64,000 nucleotides of DNA. Origin: Chloroflexota bacterium. Lineage in GTDB: Bacteria > Chloroflexota > Anaerolineae > Caldilineales > Caldilineaceae. Location of the stretch: the NCBI GenBank assembly GCA_003577005.1, contig QEUW01000020.1, positions 1-64,000 on the forward strand, in the 5' to 3' direction. This document shows, piece after piece, positions 35,958 through 43,459 of this stretch. Each line of letters starts with the position of its first letter. Position 1 is the first letter of the stretch. The notes under the pieces were generated by a model that searched no databases, was not told where the DNA came from, and saw only the letters and a list, made by a program, of their open reading frames with translations. The position numbers and the translations under genes are program-made.

Positions 35958-36941
35958 CTAATCAAAGATTCCCAGGCTGACATACTTGCTGCCATCGTCC
36001 GGCAACAGGGTCACCACCAGGCCGCGTTCCAGCGCCTGCGCCACCTGGATCGCTCCAGCCGCCGCCGCACCGGCGCTGACGCCGACAAAGAGACCGGCCT
36101 CGCGGGCCAGACGGCGCGTCATCGTCCACGCCTCCTCCGGGTCCAGCCGCAGATCTTGATCGATGAGCGACGGGTCCCAGATTTCAGGCATGATGGCCGT
36201 CTCCAGGTGTTTGAGACCTTCGATCACCGATAACTCATCGGCCGGCTGCAGGGCGACCAGTTGGATGGCAGGGTTCTGCCGCTTCAGATAACGACCGGCG
36301 CCCACAAAGGTGCCGGTCGTGCCCAAACCGCAGACAAAATGGGTGACAGCGCCGTCGGTCTGGCGCCAGATTTCGGGGCCGGTGGTGTCGTAGTGGGCGC
36401 GCCAGTTGGCCGGGTTGTTGTACTGGTTGGCGTAGAAATAGCGCTCGGGCTCAGCCGCCACTAGCTCGCGCACCAGGCGGATGGCGCCATCCGAACCCTC
36501 CAGCGGGTCGGATTCGATAAGCGTGGCGCCGTACGCTTTGGCCAACGCCTTGCGTTCCTTGCTGACATTGGCCGGCATGACCAGATGGATTCTGTACCCC
36601 TTGAGCGCCCCGATCATGGCAAAGGCGATGCCGGTATTGCCCGAACTGCTGTCGATGAGGATCTTGTCCGGCGTCAACTGGCCGCTGCGCTCGGCCTCTT
36701 CCACAATGCGCAACGCCGCCCGCGCCTTGACCGAGCCACTCGGATTGTACCACTCGGCCTTGGCATAGACCCCAACCGTTGGCGATACACCCAGCCGTTG
36801 CGCAAAAGCGCTCAAATCAAGCAGCGGCGTATTCCCGATCTGGTCGAGCACCGTCGTTACCTCCGGTCGCACCTGGTTTACCACCGGCGCCCGGCGCAGC
36901 GTTCGGGTCACTTCATTGACAAGCGTCTGTTGCATAGTCAT
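35958..36941 (-). CDS. cysM: CysM-type cysteine synthase
   Basis: The 327-residue PLP enzyme has IGNTPLLDLSAFAQRL, the PLP lysine in NPSGSVKARAALRI, SSSGNTGIAFAMIGALKGYR and FVCGLGTTGTFVGAGRYLKR (phosphate-binding loop). Resemblance to Mycobacterium tuberculosis CysM is clear in YNNPANWRAHYDTTGPEIW. That enzyme uses O-phosphoserine and the thiocarboxylate of CysO rather than free sulfide. The cysO and MoeB-rhodanese genes directly upstream support the same use here. The usual VKDR is VKAR. Several starts exist (TTG 36956, ATG 36941, ATG 36935); ATG 36941 is chosen without a strong ribosome site. Confidence 0.9.
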   Translation of the reverse strand: MTMQQTLVNEVTRTLRRAPVVNQVRPEVTTVLDQIGNTPLLDLSAFAQRLGVSPTVGVYAKAEWYNPSGSVKARAALRIVEEAERSGQLTPDKILIDSSSGNTGIAFAMIGALKGYRIHLVMPANVSKERKALAKAYGATLIESDPLEGSDGAIRLVRELVAAEPERYFYANQYNNPANWRAHYDTTGPEIWRQTDGAVTHFVCGLGTTGTFVGAGRYLKRQNPAIQLVALQPADELSVIEGLKHLETAIMPEIWDPSLIDQDLRLDPEEAWTMTRRLAREAGLFVGVSAGAAAAGAIQVAQALERGLVVTLLPDDGSKYVSLGIFD

Positions 36942-36956
36942 AGGCGTCACTTTCAA

Positions 36957-37013
36957 GAGATTGGAGATTGAGAGATTGGAGCAAAATCTCTTAATCTCTC
37001 AATCTCCAATCTC
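36957..37013. repeat. Word-type hairpin (GAGATTGGAGATTGAGAGAT)
   Basis: The 20-bp arm GAGATTGGAGATTGAGAGAT (36957-36976) is perfectly complementary to 36994-37013. The arm is three AGATTG-type words. It fills the gap between the MoeB-like gene and cysM within the operon, ending at the MoeB stop codon. Confidence 0.9.
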
Positions 37014-38249
37014 TCAGGCAAAAGCCAACTCACGCGCTTCCTCGGCATGATGCCCATTGCGCGAGGGCAGGCCGCAGAACTGTTCGTAGTCGATCAACTC
37101 GGTGACCGTCGGGTGGTCGCCGCAGACCGGGCAATCGGGGTTGCGGCGGATCTTGAGCGTGCGGAAGCTCATGTCGAGCGTGTCGATCATGAGCAGCTTG
37201 CCGACCAGTGGTTCACCGATGCCCAAGAGCACCTTGATCGCTTCGATGGCCTGGATCGAGCCGACGATGCCGGGCAGCACGCCCAACACGCCCGCTTCGG
37301 CGCAACTGGGCACCTCGCCCGGCGGGGGCGGGTCGGGGTAGAGGCAGCGATAGCACGGCCCGCCTTCGATGCCGTGGGCATGGTCGGCCGGCTGGTAGAC
37401 CGTCGCCTGCCCCTCGAACATAAAGATGCTGGCGTCCACCAACGGTTTCTTCAAAAACTGGCAGGCGTCATTGACCAGGTAGCGCGTCGGGAAGTTGTCC
37501 GACCCGTTGAGCACGATGTCATATTCGCGGATGATCTCCAGCGCATTCTCGCTGGTGATCGGTTCGCGATAGCCGACCACCTTGATATCGGGATTGAGAT
37601 CGATCAGCCGGTCCGCCGCCGATTCCACCTTGGGCCGGCCCACATCTTTGTTGCCGTGGAGCACCTGGCGCTGCAGGTTGGAGACATCGACATCGTCAAA
37701 ATCGACGATGCCAATCGTGCCCACGCCGGCTGCGGCCAGATAGAGCGCCGCCGGGCTCCCCAGGCCACCGGCGCCAATGAGCAAGACTTTGCTGTCTAGC
37801 AATTTGAGCTGGCCGGCCTCGCCGATCTCGCTCAGCATCGTGTGGCGGCTGTAGCGGATGCGCTGCTCCTCGTTGAGGAAGGTGGGCACCTTGAACGAAA
37901 AGCCGGCGTTCTTCCAACCGTTGAAGCCACCGATCAGCGAAATGACGTTCTGATACCCCATCTCCTTCAGGTTGCGCGCCGCCAACGCCGAGCGGACACC
38001 ACCGGCGCAGTAGAGCACCACCGGCTTCTCCCGGTCGGGCTGGTGCTGTTCGATCTGCAATTCGAGAAAGCCGCGCGGGATAAAGACCGCATCAGGGATA
38101 TGGCCCTGGACAAACTCGTCGCGCTCGCGGACATCCACCACCGTGGGCTTTTGGCCGTTGTCGAGCATCTGCTTGAGCTGGGCGGCAGATATTTCTTGAA
38201 TCTGACTCTTAGCCAGTTGTACCAACTGGTCTCGGTTGATCCGACTCAT
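37014..38249 (-). CDS. Rhodanese-MoeB fusion, sulfur-carrier adenylyltransferase (MoeZ-like)
   Basis: The 411-residue protein has an N-terminal rhodanese domain (VVDVRERDEFVQGHIPDAVF, active-site loop LYCAGGVRSALA with catalytic Cys near residue 80) and then a ThiF/MoeB domain from about residue 125 (RYSRHTMLSEIGEAGQLKLL, VLLIGAGGLGSPAALYLAAA, NLQRQVLHGNKDVG). Two CxxC pairs (CYRCLYP; CPVC) bind zinc. It would adenylate the C-terminus of a ubiquitin-like carrier and transfer sulfur to it. In MoeZ/MOCS3 the rhodanese is C-terminal; here the order is reversed. GGGAGAG precedes the start. It lies 51 bp after cysO. Confidence 0.93.
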   Translation of the reverse strand: MSRINRDQLVQLAKSQIQEISAAQLKQMLDNGQKPTVVDVRERDEFVQGHIPDAVFIPRGFLELQIEQHQPDREKPVVLYCAGGVRSALAARNLKEMGYQNVISLIGGFNGWKNAGFSFKVPTFLNEEQRIRYSRHTMLSEIGEAGQLKLLDSKVLLIGAGGLGSPAALYLAAAGVGTIGIVDFDDVDVSNLQRQVLHGNKDVGRPKVESAADRLIDLNPDIKVVGYREPITSENALEIIREYDIVLNGSDNFPTRYLVNDACQFLKKPLVDASIFMFEGQATVYQPADHAHGIEGGPCYRCLYPDPPPPGEVPSCAEAGVLGVLPGIVGSIQAIEAIKVLLGIGEPLVGKLLMIDTLDMSFRTLKIRRNPDCPVCGDHPTVTELIDYEQFCGLPSRNGHHAEEARELAFA

Positions 38250-38300
38250 TGTGGTTCTCTCCCTACTATCTTGCTACCGTGACAGACCAGGCTTGTGTGG

Positions 38301-38579
38301 TCATCTGTCACCCCCGGCCATGGCCGGCACGATCGAGACCTGGTCGCTCTCGGAAACTGGTGTGGCAAGCCCGTCGAGCGTGCGGATTTCGCTGTCGTTG
38401 ATAAAGACATTGATAAACCGCTTCACATTCCCATCGCCGTCGAGAACTCGTTCGGCAATGCCTGGAAAGTCGCGTTCGAGCGCCTGGATCAGGCTGCCGA
38501 CATCATCCCCGCTGACCGTTAGTTTCCCTTGACCGCCGGTCAGCCGGCGCAACGGGGTTGGAATCAACACAGTCGCCAT
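38301..38579 (-). CDS. cysO: CysO-like ubiquitin-fold sulfur carrier with GGDR tail
   Basis: The 92-residue MoaD/ThiS-fold protein begins MATVLIPTPLRRLTGGQGKL and ends VSIVPAMAGGDR. Close resemblance to mycobacterial CysO is seen in IPTxLRxxTGGQ, RFINVFINDSEIRTLDG and VxIxPAxAGG. CysO carries sulfur as a thiocarboxylate on its terminal Gly. Here two residues (DR) follow the GG, so proteolytic trimming must precede activation; in other systems JAMM-type peptidases do this, and none is seen in the window. AGGAGA supports the start. It is first in the operon with the MoeB-rhodanese and cysM genes. Confidence 0.9.
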   Translation of the reverse strand: MATVLIPTPLRRLTGGQGKLTVSGDDVGSLIQALERDFPGIAERVLDGDGNVKRFINVFINDSEIRTLDGLATPVSESDQVSIVPAMAGGDR

Positions 38580-39182
38580 TCACTACATCTCCTGTCTTTC
38601 GCAGATTGCATTCGAATTTTTCTTTATCCACAGGTAACATAGATTTCTTTTACTCTGTGTAACCTGTGGATCAAAAACGCCGGGTCCATCACAGCGATGA
38701 ACCCGGCGTAGAGAGAACGTAGCCTAAAGCGTACACAGACATCTCGTTCATTTTGTTCTCAGCGTTCGACCAGGCGTCTGTCGATTGTCTGTCGATTGTA
38801 GCCCAGAACGAACTGCGAGCCTTGCACCATGCTTCATCGCTTGCAGGGTCGATCCGCGGGGCAGCCAGCCACAGCGCTGGCGGCGCCCGCTAGCGACACG
38901 AGCAAGTAAGATGGAAGGACTCGGTGCAAAGCTGAACAAACATGACGATTTTTGCTATCTTCCTAGGAACAACGACAATCAAACAAAGCGTAACAGGGCC
39001 AAACAAAGCGTAACAGGGCGCTATAAATTTTATACCGCCATTATATGCATAAATGAACCGTTTGTCAACACGCGAAACCCCGGCGGCAGCAATTCCAAAT
39101 ATGAAATTCCTGAACCGGCGGGGCGTATTTCAGTTTTGAGCGAGTTTTTTGCCCGCTCACCACACTGGAGTGACCCGGCACC
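38580..39182. other. Gene-free leader region of the cysO operon with hairpins and a tandem repeat
   Basis: No gene is supported in these 603 bp. On the minus strand a 13-bp stem with one mismatch (38678-38708, CGCCGGGT arms) is followed by TTTTT, a terminator-like structure about 100 bases before cysO. A second hairpin has arms ATCCACAGGT at 38626-38635 and complement at 38662-38671. AAACAAAGCGTAACAGGGCC is repeated in tandem (38981-39000 and 39001-39020, one difference). No T-box antiterminator or SAM motif is found. Confidence 0.6.
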
Positions 39183-39602
39183 TCACTCCTGCGGGATCAC
39201 CTCATACCGGACAGCCGCCTGATCAAGCAGCCTACCCAGGCGGTCGGCATCTTCAACCGTTACGTCGGAGTTTCTAATAATCTCCACCTTTCCCCCGGCT
39301 GCCTGAACTTCGCTCACGATGTTTGTAAACTCAGCCTCGTTGATCACGGTTCCATTATACACGATCTCATCGCCCCGCCAGGTAAAGCGAGCAACCGGTT
39401 GTGGTGATCCAGCTGTATTCGAATTGTCAACCTGGTCGCTGCGGACGAACTGGGGCAATTCGATGTTGCGTAGAAATTCTGTCGCCCGCTGGAACTCGAC
39501 ATTGCTCAGAAAGTCAAGGTTACCCGACCATCGCGGTAATACCATATAGACCAAAATACCTATGACGGCGAGTATAACAATGAGTCGTAGTAGGAATCTC
39601 AT
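39183..39602 (-). CDS. Membrane-anchored small protein with ExbD/TolR-like tail
   Basis: The 139-residue protein has one N-terminal membrane helix (LLRLIVILAVIGILVYMVLP), a linker, and an alpha-beta domain of about 65 residues: FTWRGDEIVYNGTVINEAEF, then VQAAGGKVEIIRNSDVTVED and LLDQAAVRYEVI. The strand-helix pattern with 'VTVEDADRLGRLLDQA' resembles the periplasmic domain of ExbD/TolR, but no ExbB partner is adjacent, so this is only a fold-level suggestion. AAGGAGA lies upstream of the ATG. Confidence 0.6.
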   Translation of the reverse strand: MRFLLRLIVILAVIGILVYMVLPRWSGNLDFLSNVEFQRATEFLRNIELPQFVRSDQVDNSNTAGSPQPVARFTWRGDEIVYNGTVINEAEFTNIVSEVQAAGGKVEIIRNSDVTVEDADRLGRLLDQAAVRYEVIPQE

Positions 39603-39795
39603 CGCATTGGTCTCCTTTCATTTTGACCCATAGAGACCAGTATACACGAGAACTCAACGTGGCAGGGTAGGAGACGAGGGTACAAACCTTGCGCAGCCGG
39701 TCACGTATCAGCCCGGATGCCCAACCCTTGTGCCGCGGAGTTCGCACGCCCATGTGCCGACCACCTGTTGGCATGTGAGCGTGCCCGCAGCGGCA
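39603..39795. other. Intergenic spacer with an imperfect GCCGC hairpin
   Basis: The 193-bp gap carries GCCGCGGAGTTCGCACGC near 39733-39750 and a partly complementary GCGTGCCCGCAGCGGC near 39779-39794. GGAGTTCGCACG recurs in the hairpin at 60962-60989, so the two are probably related elements. Confidence 0.5.
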
Positions 39796-40815
39796 TCAGG
39801 AGTTGTTTGGCAAGGAACCAGCCACACCACTGGGCACCTGCTGCCCATGCCACCAGGTGAACAAAGTGGTCAACAAGACAGTGCCGGCAAGCAGCGCAAA
39901 CGCACTCCACGTGGCGCCGTCGGGGGCAGTCAGCGGTTGGCCGCGCAACGCTTGCCACGTCAACAACAGCGTCAAGCCGAGATAGTTCAAGCCCGCTGTC
40001 CACACAAGGACCAGGCGATGAGCCTGCGGCAACCTACGGCGCATAGCAGGCCGGGTCAGCACCCAGCCAACTAACGGCAACATCTGCATGCCGTGCAGCC
40101 CGACAAAGTGGGGGACGCGCAGGTCGCCGCCTTCGGTGCTCCAGCCCACCAGTGGCAGACCCGGCCCGCCATCCTCGACGCCGACGCTATGGGCGCCGAT
40201 GGCAGTGACCGGCTCGCCCGCTGCCAGCAGTTGGCGTTGCGCCGGGGTCGGGCCGGCGGTCATAAGGAAAGCCACCGCCATACCGGCAAACGAGATCAGT
40301 ACCCCCAGCCGTAGCCCCCAGGCAAAGACCGGATCGGGCAGCCGCTGCCCAAGCAATAGGATCGCCAGCCCCAGGTTGAGTAGGGCGATAAGCGTGATAA
40401 AGCCACCCATGATACTAAATACGGTCGCATCAAAGACTGTCGCCGCATTGAAATGGCTGGCAGTGCCGCGTATTACCTGCATGGCGATCAACGATGTCTC
40501 CACCAGTAGTGCTACCCCGGTAGCGCCGGCTGCAAACTGTTTGAAGCGAGGCCAGCCACGCACATAGCCCAAGAGCCAGAGAAAGGTAAAGGCGTAGATA
40601 CCGCCCGAAAGGGCAAACTTGAGGGGCTTGACCCAGGCCGGCTGCCCCAGGATCGTGCTGGGGTCCACCGCCCAGGCCACCAAAAAGAGCGGGATCAAGG
40701 CCAGATGGGCCAGCCCGGCCAGTGTGAGCAGCCAGTTTGCCGCCCACGCCCGGCGGATGGAGTGGAGAAGCTTGATCTGCCGCAGCGCGGGCAAGGCGGT
40801 TGTAAGTGTAGTCAT
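39796..40815 (-). CDS. Multi-pass membrane protein, unknown
   Basis: The 339-residue protein has about eight membrane helices, among them NWLLTLAGLAHLALIPLFLV, KFALSGGIYAFTFLWLLGYV and LNYLGLTLLLTWQAL. A conserved-looking loop VPHFVGLHGMQMLPLVGWVL has two His residues that could bind metal or heme. I do not recognise a named family with confidence. GGAGG before ATG 40815 supports this start. The gene follows a run of small membrane proteins on the minus strand. Confidence 0.65.
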   Translation of the reverse strand: MTTLTTALPALRQIKLLHSIRRAWAANWLLTLAGLAHLALIPLFLVAWAVDPSTILGQPAWVKPLKFALSGGIYAFTFLWLLGYVRGWPRFKQFAAGATGVALLVETSLIAMQVIRGTASHFNAATVFDATVFSIMGGFITLIALLNLGLAILLLGQRLPDPVFAWGLRLGVLISFAGMAVAFLMTAGPTPAQRQLLAAGEPVTAIGAHSVGVEDGGPGLPLVGWSTEGGDLRVPHFVGLHGMQMLPLVGWVLTRPAMRRRLPQAHRLVLVWTAGLNYLGLTLLLTWQALRGQPLTAPDGATWSAFALLAGTVLLTTLFTWWHGQQVPSGVAGSLPNNS

Positions 40816-41016
40816 TGTATCCTCCAATTTAGTGATACCCAGGTGTCGAAGTGGTCCGAGTGACCGCATTCATTAGCGCCAGCGGCACGACCATCCACTG
40901 CGAACTCACAATACGCTGCGTCCAGCGCCAGTGGGGGCAAGAGGATCATCAGCAGCCAGAAGGGCATGATCCAGAGATTAGCTGTATTGACACATCAAGT
41001 TGGGTAGCGAGTCAGG

Positions 41017-41050
41017 AGGTGCGACGCACTTTGTCAAGTGCGTTGCACCT
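41017..41050. repeat. GTGCGACGCAC-family hairpin
   Basis: AGGTGCGACGCACTT (41017-41031) and AAGTGCGTTGCACCT (41036-41050) pair with a 4-bp loop. Outer bases AAGTTGGGT and ACCTAACTT near 40998 and 41062 extend it. The same core recurs at 47275, 48155, 52096, 52276-52358 and 55109. Confidence 0.85.
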
Positions 41051-41100
41051 GGATTGCATGACCTAACTTCATTTGTCAGTAACACCTCGCAACCCGCAAC

Positions 41101-41553
41101 TCAGTAACCAAATCCCCGCGCCATCAATACCGCCGCCAGCGGGATCAACGCCAGCAACGCCAGTTCGGACAAGACAAAGCGGCGGGTGCGGCCCACCTCG
41201 GCCAGCGGCACCGGCTTGTCGCCGTGGCTTTCTGCCTGGCGCATCCAGCGAATAAACTGGATGGTCGGCGCAATCGAAACCAGCGCAACGATAACAAAGA
41301 GACCAATCTTGACATAGAAGAGCGGATTCTGTAGATAGAAAGGCGCGCCCTTTAACCCCCAGAAGACGCGCGCCAGCCCGCTCGCCAGGGCAAGGATAGC
41401 GGCGCCAAAATAAAAGAGGTCGATCCGCCCCAAGAGGCCAACCTGCGGCCAGCGCAGGCCGGGCCGGCAGAGCACAGCTTCGAGCGCCAGCGTAGTCGCC
41501 GTGGCAAGGATGGCAAAAAAGTGGGCGTAAGCAAGTAGAGCATCTTGCAACAT
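41101..41553 (-). CDS. DUF2214-type membrane protein, likely TetR target
   Basis: The 150-residue protein has about four membrane helices: LLAYAHFFAILATATTLALE, LFYFGAAILALASGLARVFW, KIGLFVIVALVSIAPTIQFI and LSELALLALIPLAAVLMARG, in the DUF2214 pattern. Function is unknown. ATG 41553 has GGGAGGA at good spacing. It lies directly downstream of a tetR gene on the same strand, with a perfect palindrome matching the tetR operator in the gap, so it is probably controlled by that repressor. Confidence 0.8.
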   Translation of the reverse strand: MLQDALLAYAHFFAILATATTLALEAVLCRPGLRWPQVGLLGRIDLFYFGAAILALASGLARVFWGLKGAPFYLQNPLFYVKIGLFVIVALVSIAPTIQFIRWMRQAESHGDKPVPLAEVGRTRRFVLSELALLALIPLAAVLMARGFGY

Positions 41554-41593
41554 CATTTTCCTCCCGCGCAGATAATCGAACGATCGATGCTTC

Positions 41594-41608
41594 CCGAACA
41601 GTGTTCGG
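41594..41608. promoter_or_regulatory. TetR-type operator ahead of the DUF2214 gene
   Basis: CCGAACAGTGTTCGG is a perfect 15-bp palindrome between tetR and the DUF2214 gene. It shares CCGAA...TGTTCGG with the site at 42296-42310 upstream of tetR. Confidence 0.85.
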
Positions 41609-41625
41609 TCCAGCACAAAAAAAAT

Positions 41626-42273
41626 TCAAGCGACCCCGGTCGACCGCAGCGCCAACCCTTTGCCAAACGCCATGAGCGTCTCGCGCGCGATTGTGGCAAA
41701 ATCGGCTTCGAGCGGGCGTAAAGCTGTCACCCGGAGCATGGCGACCCCATGCACAGTTGACCAGGCGGCAAAGGCCATTTCGAGAACACCTATCCCTGGA
41801 CGAACCCGCAACACCCCTTCGCGCACCCCCCGTTCGATAGCTTTGATCAGGATGGCGAAGGATGAATCCTCACCCGTCGCCCCGCTAGCCAACCACGCTT
41901 CGACACTCACCGGCTCACCGGCGCCAACGGGCAACGTTGTGAACATCAGGAGGAAGAAATCAGGATATTGCACGGCGAACTCGATGTAGGCCAGCCCGAT
42001 CTCCAAGAAATAATCGAGAAACGGCTGGTCCTTGTCCACCGCAGCCATGTAAGCGGTAAGGCGCTGCTGCCCCTGCCGGCAGAGGGCGCCGATGATCTCT
42101 TCTTTGCTGCCAAAATACTCGTAGAGCCCCGCCGGGCTGTAGTCGATGCGCTCGGCGATGGCGCGCATGGAGAGGCCGTCGATGCCCTTTTCGTTGATCA
42201 ACTGGCGGGCAGCGTCTAGAATGGCTTGGTGGGTGCGCTGTTGGCGCTTTTCTCGGGGTGTCAAATCGGACAT
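41626..42273 (-). CDS. TetR-family repressor
   Basis: The 215-residue protein begins MSDLTPREKRQQRTHQAILD and has the TetR helix-turn-helix AARQLINEKGIDGLSMRAIA then ERIDYSPAGLYEYFGSKEEI (about residues 20-60). The C-terminal ligand domain (TetR_C-like, EFAVQYPDFFLLMFTTLP) has no obvious ligand signature. A strong promoter overlapped by a palindrome lies upstream, and a matching palindrome lies before the next gene, suggesting control of itself and the DUF2214 gene. Confidence 0.93.
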   Translation of the reverse strand: MSDLTPREKRQQRTHQAILDAARQLINEKGIDGLSMRAIAERIDYSPAGLYEYFGSKEEIIGALCRQGQQRLTAYMAAVDKDQPFLDYFLEIGLAYIEFAVQYPDFFLLMFTTLPVGAGEPVSVEAWLASGATGEDSSFAILIKAIERGVREGVLRVRPGIGVLEMAFAAWSTVHGVAMLRVTALRPLEADFATIARETLMAFGKGLALRSTGVA

Positions 42274-42295
42274 AATCTCAAACTCTCGTTGATTT

Positions 42296-42339
42296 CCGAA
42301 TGATGTTCGGATTCTAACACGGATTTGACATTTTGTCAA
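42296..42339 (-). promoter_or_regulatory. tetR promoter and operator
   Basis: On the minus strand TTGACA (42334-42339) and TAGAAT (42311-42316) are spaced by exactly 17 bp. Directly after the -10 box lies CCGAACATCATTCGG (42296-42310), a near-palindrome sharing its arms with the 41594-41608 site. Binding there would block initiation. Confidence 0.85.
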
Positions 42340-42356
42340 GAGGCAATTTTCGGTGG

Positions 42357-42500
42357 GGTGCGTCCAGGATTGGGGGCGAAGCAGCGGCGAATAAGCATTC
42401 CGGGAAAGGGCAGGCAAAGCGCTGGTCATGCAAACAGGCGCCTGCCCTTTCCCGGAATGCGAGTGGGCTAACCGACTTACCCCAAATTGCGGACGCACCC
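42357..42500. repeat. Nested hairpin with 21-bp perfect inner arms
   Basis: The inner arms at 42395-42415 (starting GCATTCCGGGAAAGGG) and 42440-42460 are perfectly complementary over 21 bp, with a 24-bp loop. Outer GGGTGCGTCC near 42357-42366 pairs with GGACGCACCC near 42491-42500, which is followed by TTTTT. It could be a small non-autonomous element or an unusual terminator. Confidence 0.8.
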
Positions 42501-42572
42501 TTTTTGGTGAAGTGGCAGCAACTAACACCAAAAGAGCGCAACGGTGGGTGACCGGCTCAATGACCAGGCCAC

Positions 42573-42627
42573 CCACCACCGCGATCTCCTCGCCCGCCAA
42601 CCCATAGAGCCGGTAGACCACTCGGTC
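42573..42627. repeat. Second copy of a restriction gene 3' end (55 bp)
   Basis: This sequence matches 43374-43428 at 51 of 55 positions, and all four differences are transitions. Both read, on the minus strand, as a C-terminal tail like DRVVYRLYGLxxEEIAVV. The toxin-antitoxin pair 42691-43316 lies between the two copies. Confidence 0.9.
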
Positions 42628-42690
42628 CATTCGCCTGTGTTCGCAAAGTGTGGTAGACTCGCAGTAGAAATAGATATAAAGGAGAGATAA

Positions 42691-42927
42691 ATGAGTACGA
42701 TGACGGTTGAGGTCAATGAAGCACAAACACAATTATCAAAGTTGTTGGCCCTGGCGCTGCAAGGGAACAAAATAGTCATTACGGAAAACCAACGGCCAAT
42801 GGTGCAGTTGGTGCCGATCCGCAGGCAACCTCAACGCCGCATTGCGGGTCTGCATCGGGGGGCAATGCGCATGCGTGAAGATTTCAATGAACCACTCCCT
42901 GATGCTTTCTGGCTGGGCGACGTATGA
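42691..42927 (+). CDS. Phd/YefM-type antitoxin
   Basis: The 78-residue protein begins MSTMTVEVNEAQTQLSKLLA and continues VITENQRPMVQLVPIR, the Phd/YefM N-terminal DNA-binding fold that sets the antitoxin dimer. The C-terminal tail (MREDFNEPLPDAFWLGDV) should bind the toxin. AAAGGAGAG is eight bases upstream. The stop overlaps the toxin ATG by 4 bp. The module lies between two copies of a restriction gene tail. Confidence 0.92.
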   Translation: MSTMTVEVNEAQTQLSKLLALALQGNKIVITENQRPMVQLVPIRRQPQRRIAGLHRGAMRMREDFNEPLPDAFWLGDV

Positions 42928-43316
42928 GATTTTTGCTTGACACGCAAATCTTCATCTGGTGGGATAGTGAGCCAGAGCGGCTTCCTCCACGCCTGCTGGC
43001 GTATTGCGAGGACCCGACCAATGCGCTTGTGCTGAGCGTGGCGAGCGTCTGGGAGATGCAAATCAAATCACAGCTTGGCAAACTTGACCTTGATCGCCCG
43101 CTCGCTGCCATCATTGAGGAACACCAGCAGGAGAATTTGCTTGAACTCTTGCCTATTGAGTTACCGCATGTGCTGGCATTGGAACAACTCCCGCTCTATC
43201 ACAAAGATCCGTTTGATCGGGTCATTGTCGCGCAGGCGATTATGGAACAGCTAACGATTCTGAGTGTAGATAGCCTGTTTGCCCATTACCCTGTGACAGT
43301 ATACGGGGATCGATGA
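42924..43316 (+). CDS. PIN-domain toxin (VapC family)
   Basis: The 130-residue PIN protein begins MRFLLDTQIFIWWDSEPERL with the first Asp in LLDTQ. LSVASVWEMQIKSQLGKL carries the conserved Glu, and LYHKDPFDRVIVAQAIMEQL and LSVDSLFAHYPV supply the later acidic residues. This is the HKDPFDR subfamily of PIN toxins often paired with Phd antitoxins. All catalytic positions look intact, so the toxin is probably active. Confidence 0.93.
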   Translation: MRFLLDTQIFIWWDSEPERLPPRLLAYCEDPTNALVLSVASVWEMQIKSQLGKLDLDRPLAAIIEEHQQENLLELLPIELPHVLALEQLPLYHKDPFDRVIVAQAIMEQLTILSVDSLFAHYPVTVYGDR

Positions 43317-43359
43317 GCTAAATGTTGTTGTCCAGCAGCAGTGCGGACCGAACAGCCTG

Positions 43360-43440
43360 TCACCCCTTACCCTCCACCACCGCGATCTCCTCGTCCGTTA
43401 ACCCATAGAGCCGGTAGACCACCCGGTCGCTGAGCCGGTC
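43360..43440 (-). pseudogene. Displaced C-terminal tail of the type IIG restriction gene
   Basis: On the minus strand this reads RLSATDRLSDRVVYRLYGLT then DEEIAVVEGKG and a TGA at 43360-43362, the typical end of Eco57I/type IIG restriction-modification proteins. It is in another frame (+1) relative to the gene at 43460-45763, which stops at a TAG just before. A frameshift has therefore separated the tail from the body. Part of it is duplicated at 42573-42627. Confidence 0.8.
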
Positions 43441-43459
43441 CGTGGCGGAGAGGCGCTGG

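Noticed and set aside
38580..38960. T-box or SAM riboswitch upstream of cysO
   Set aside because: No TGGNACCGCG antiterminator core and no SAM-riboswitch consensus could be found on the minus strand; only a terminator-like stem remains.
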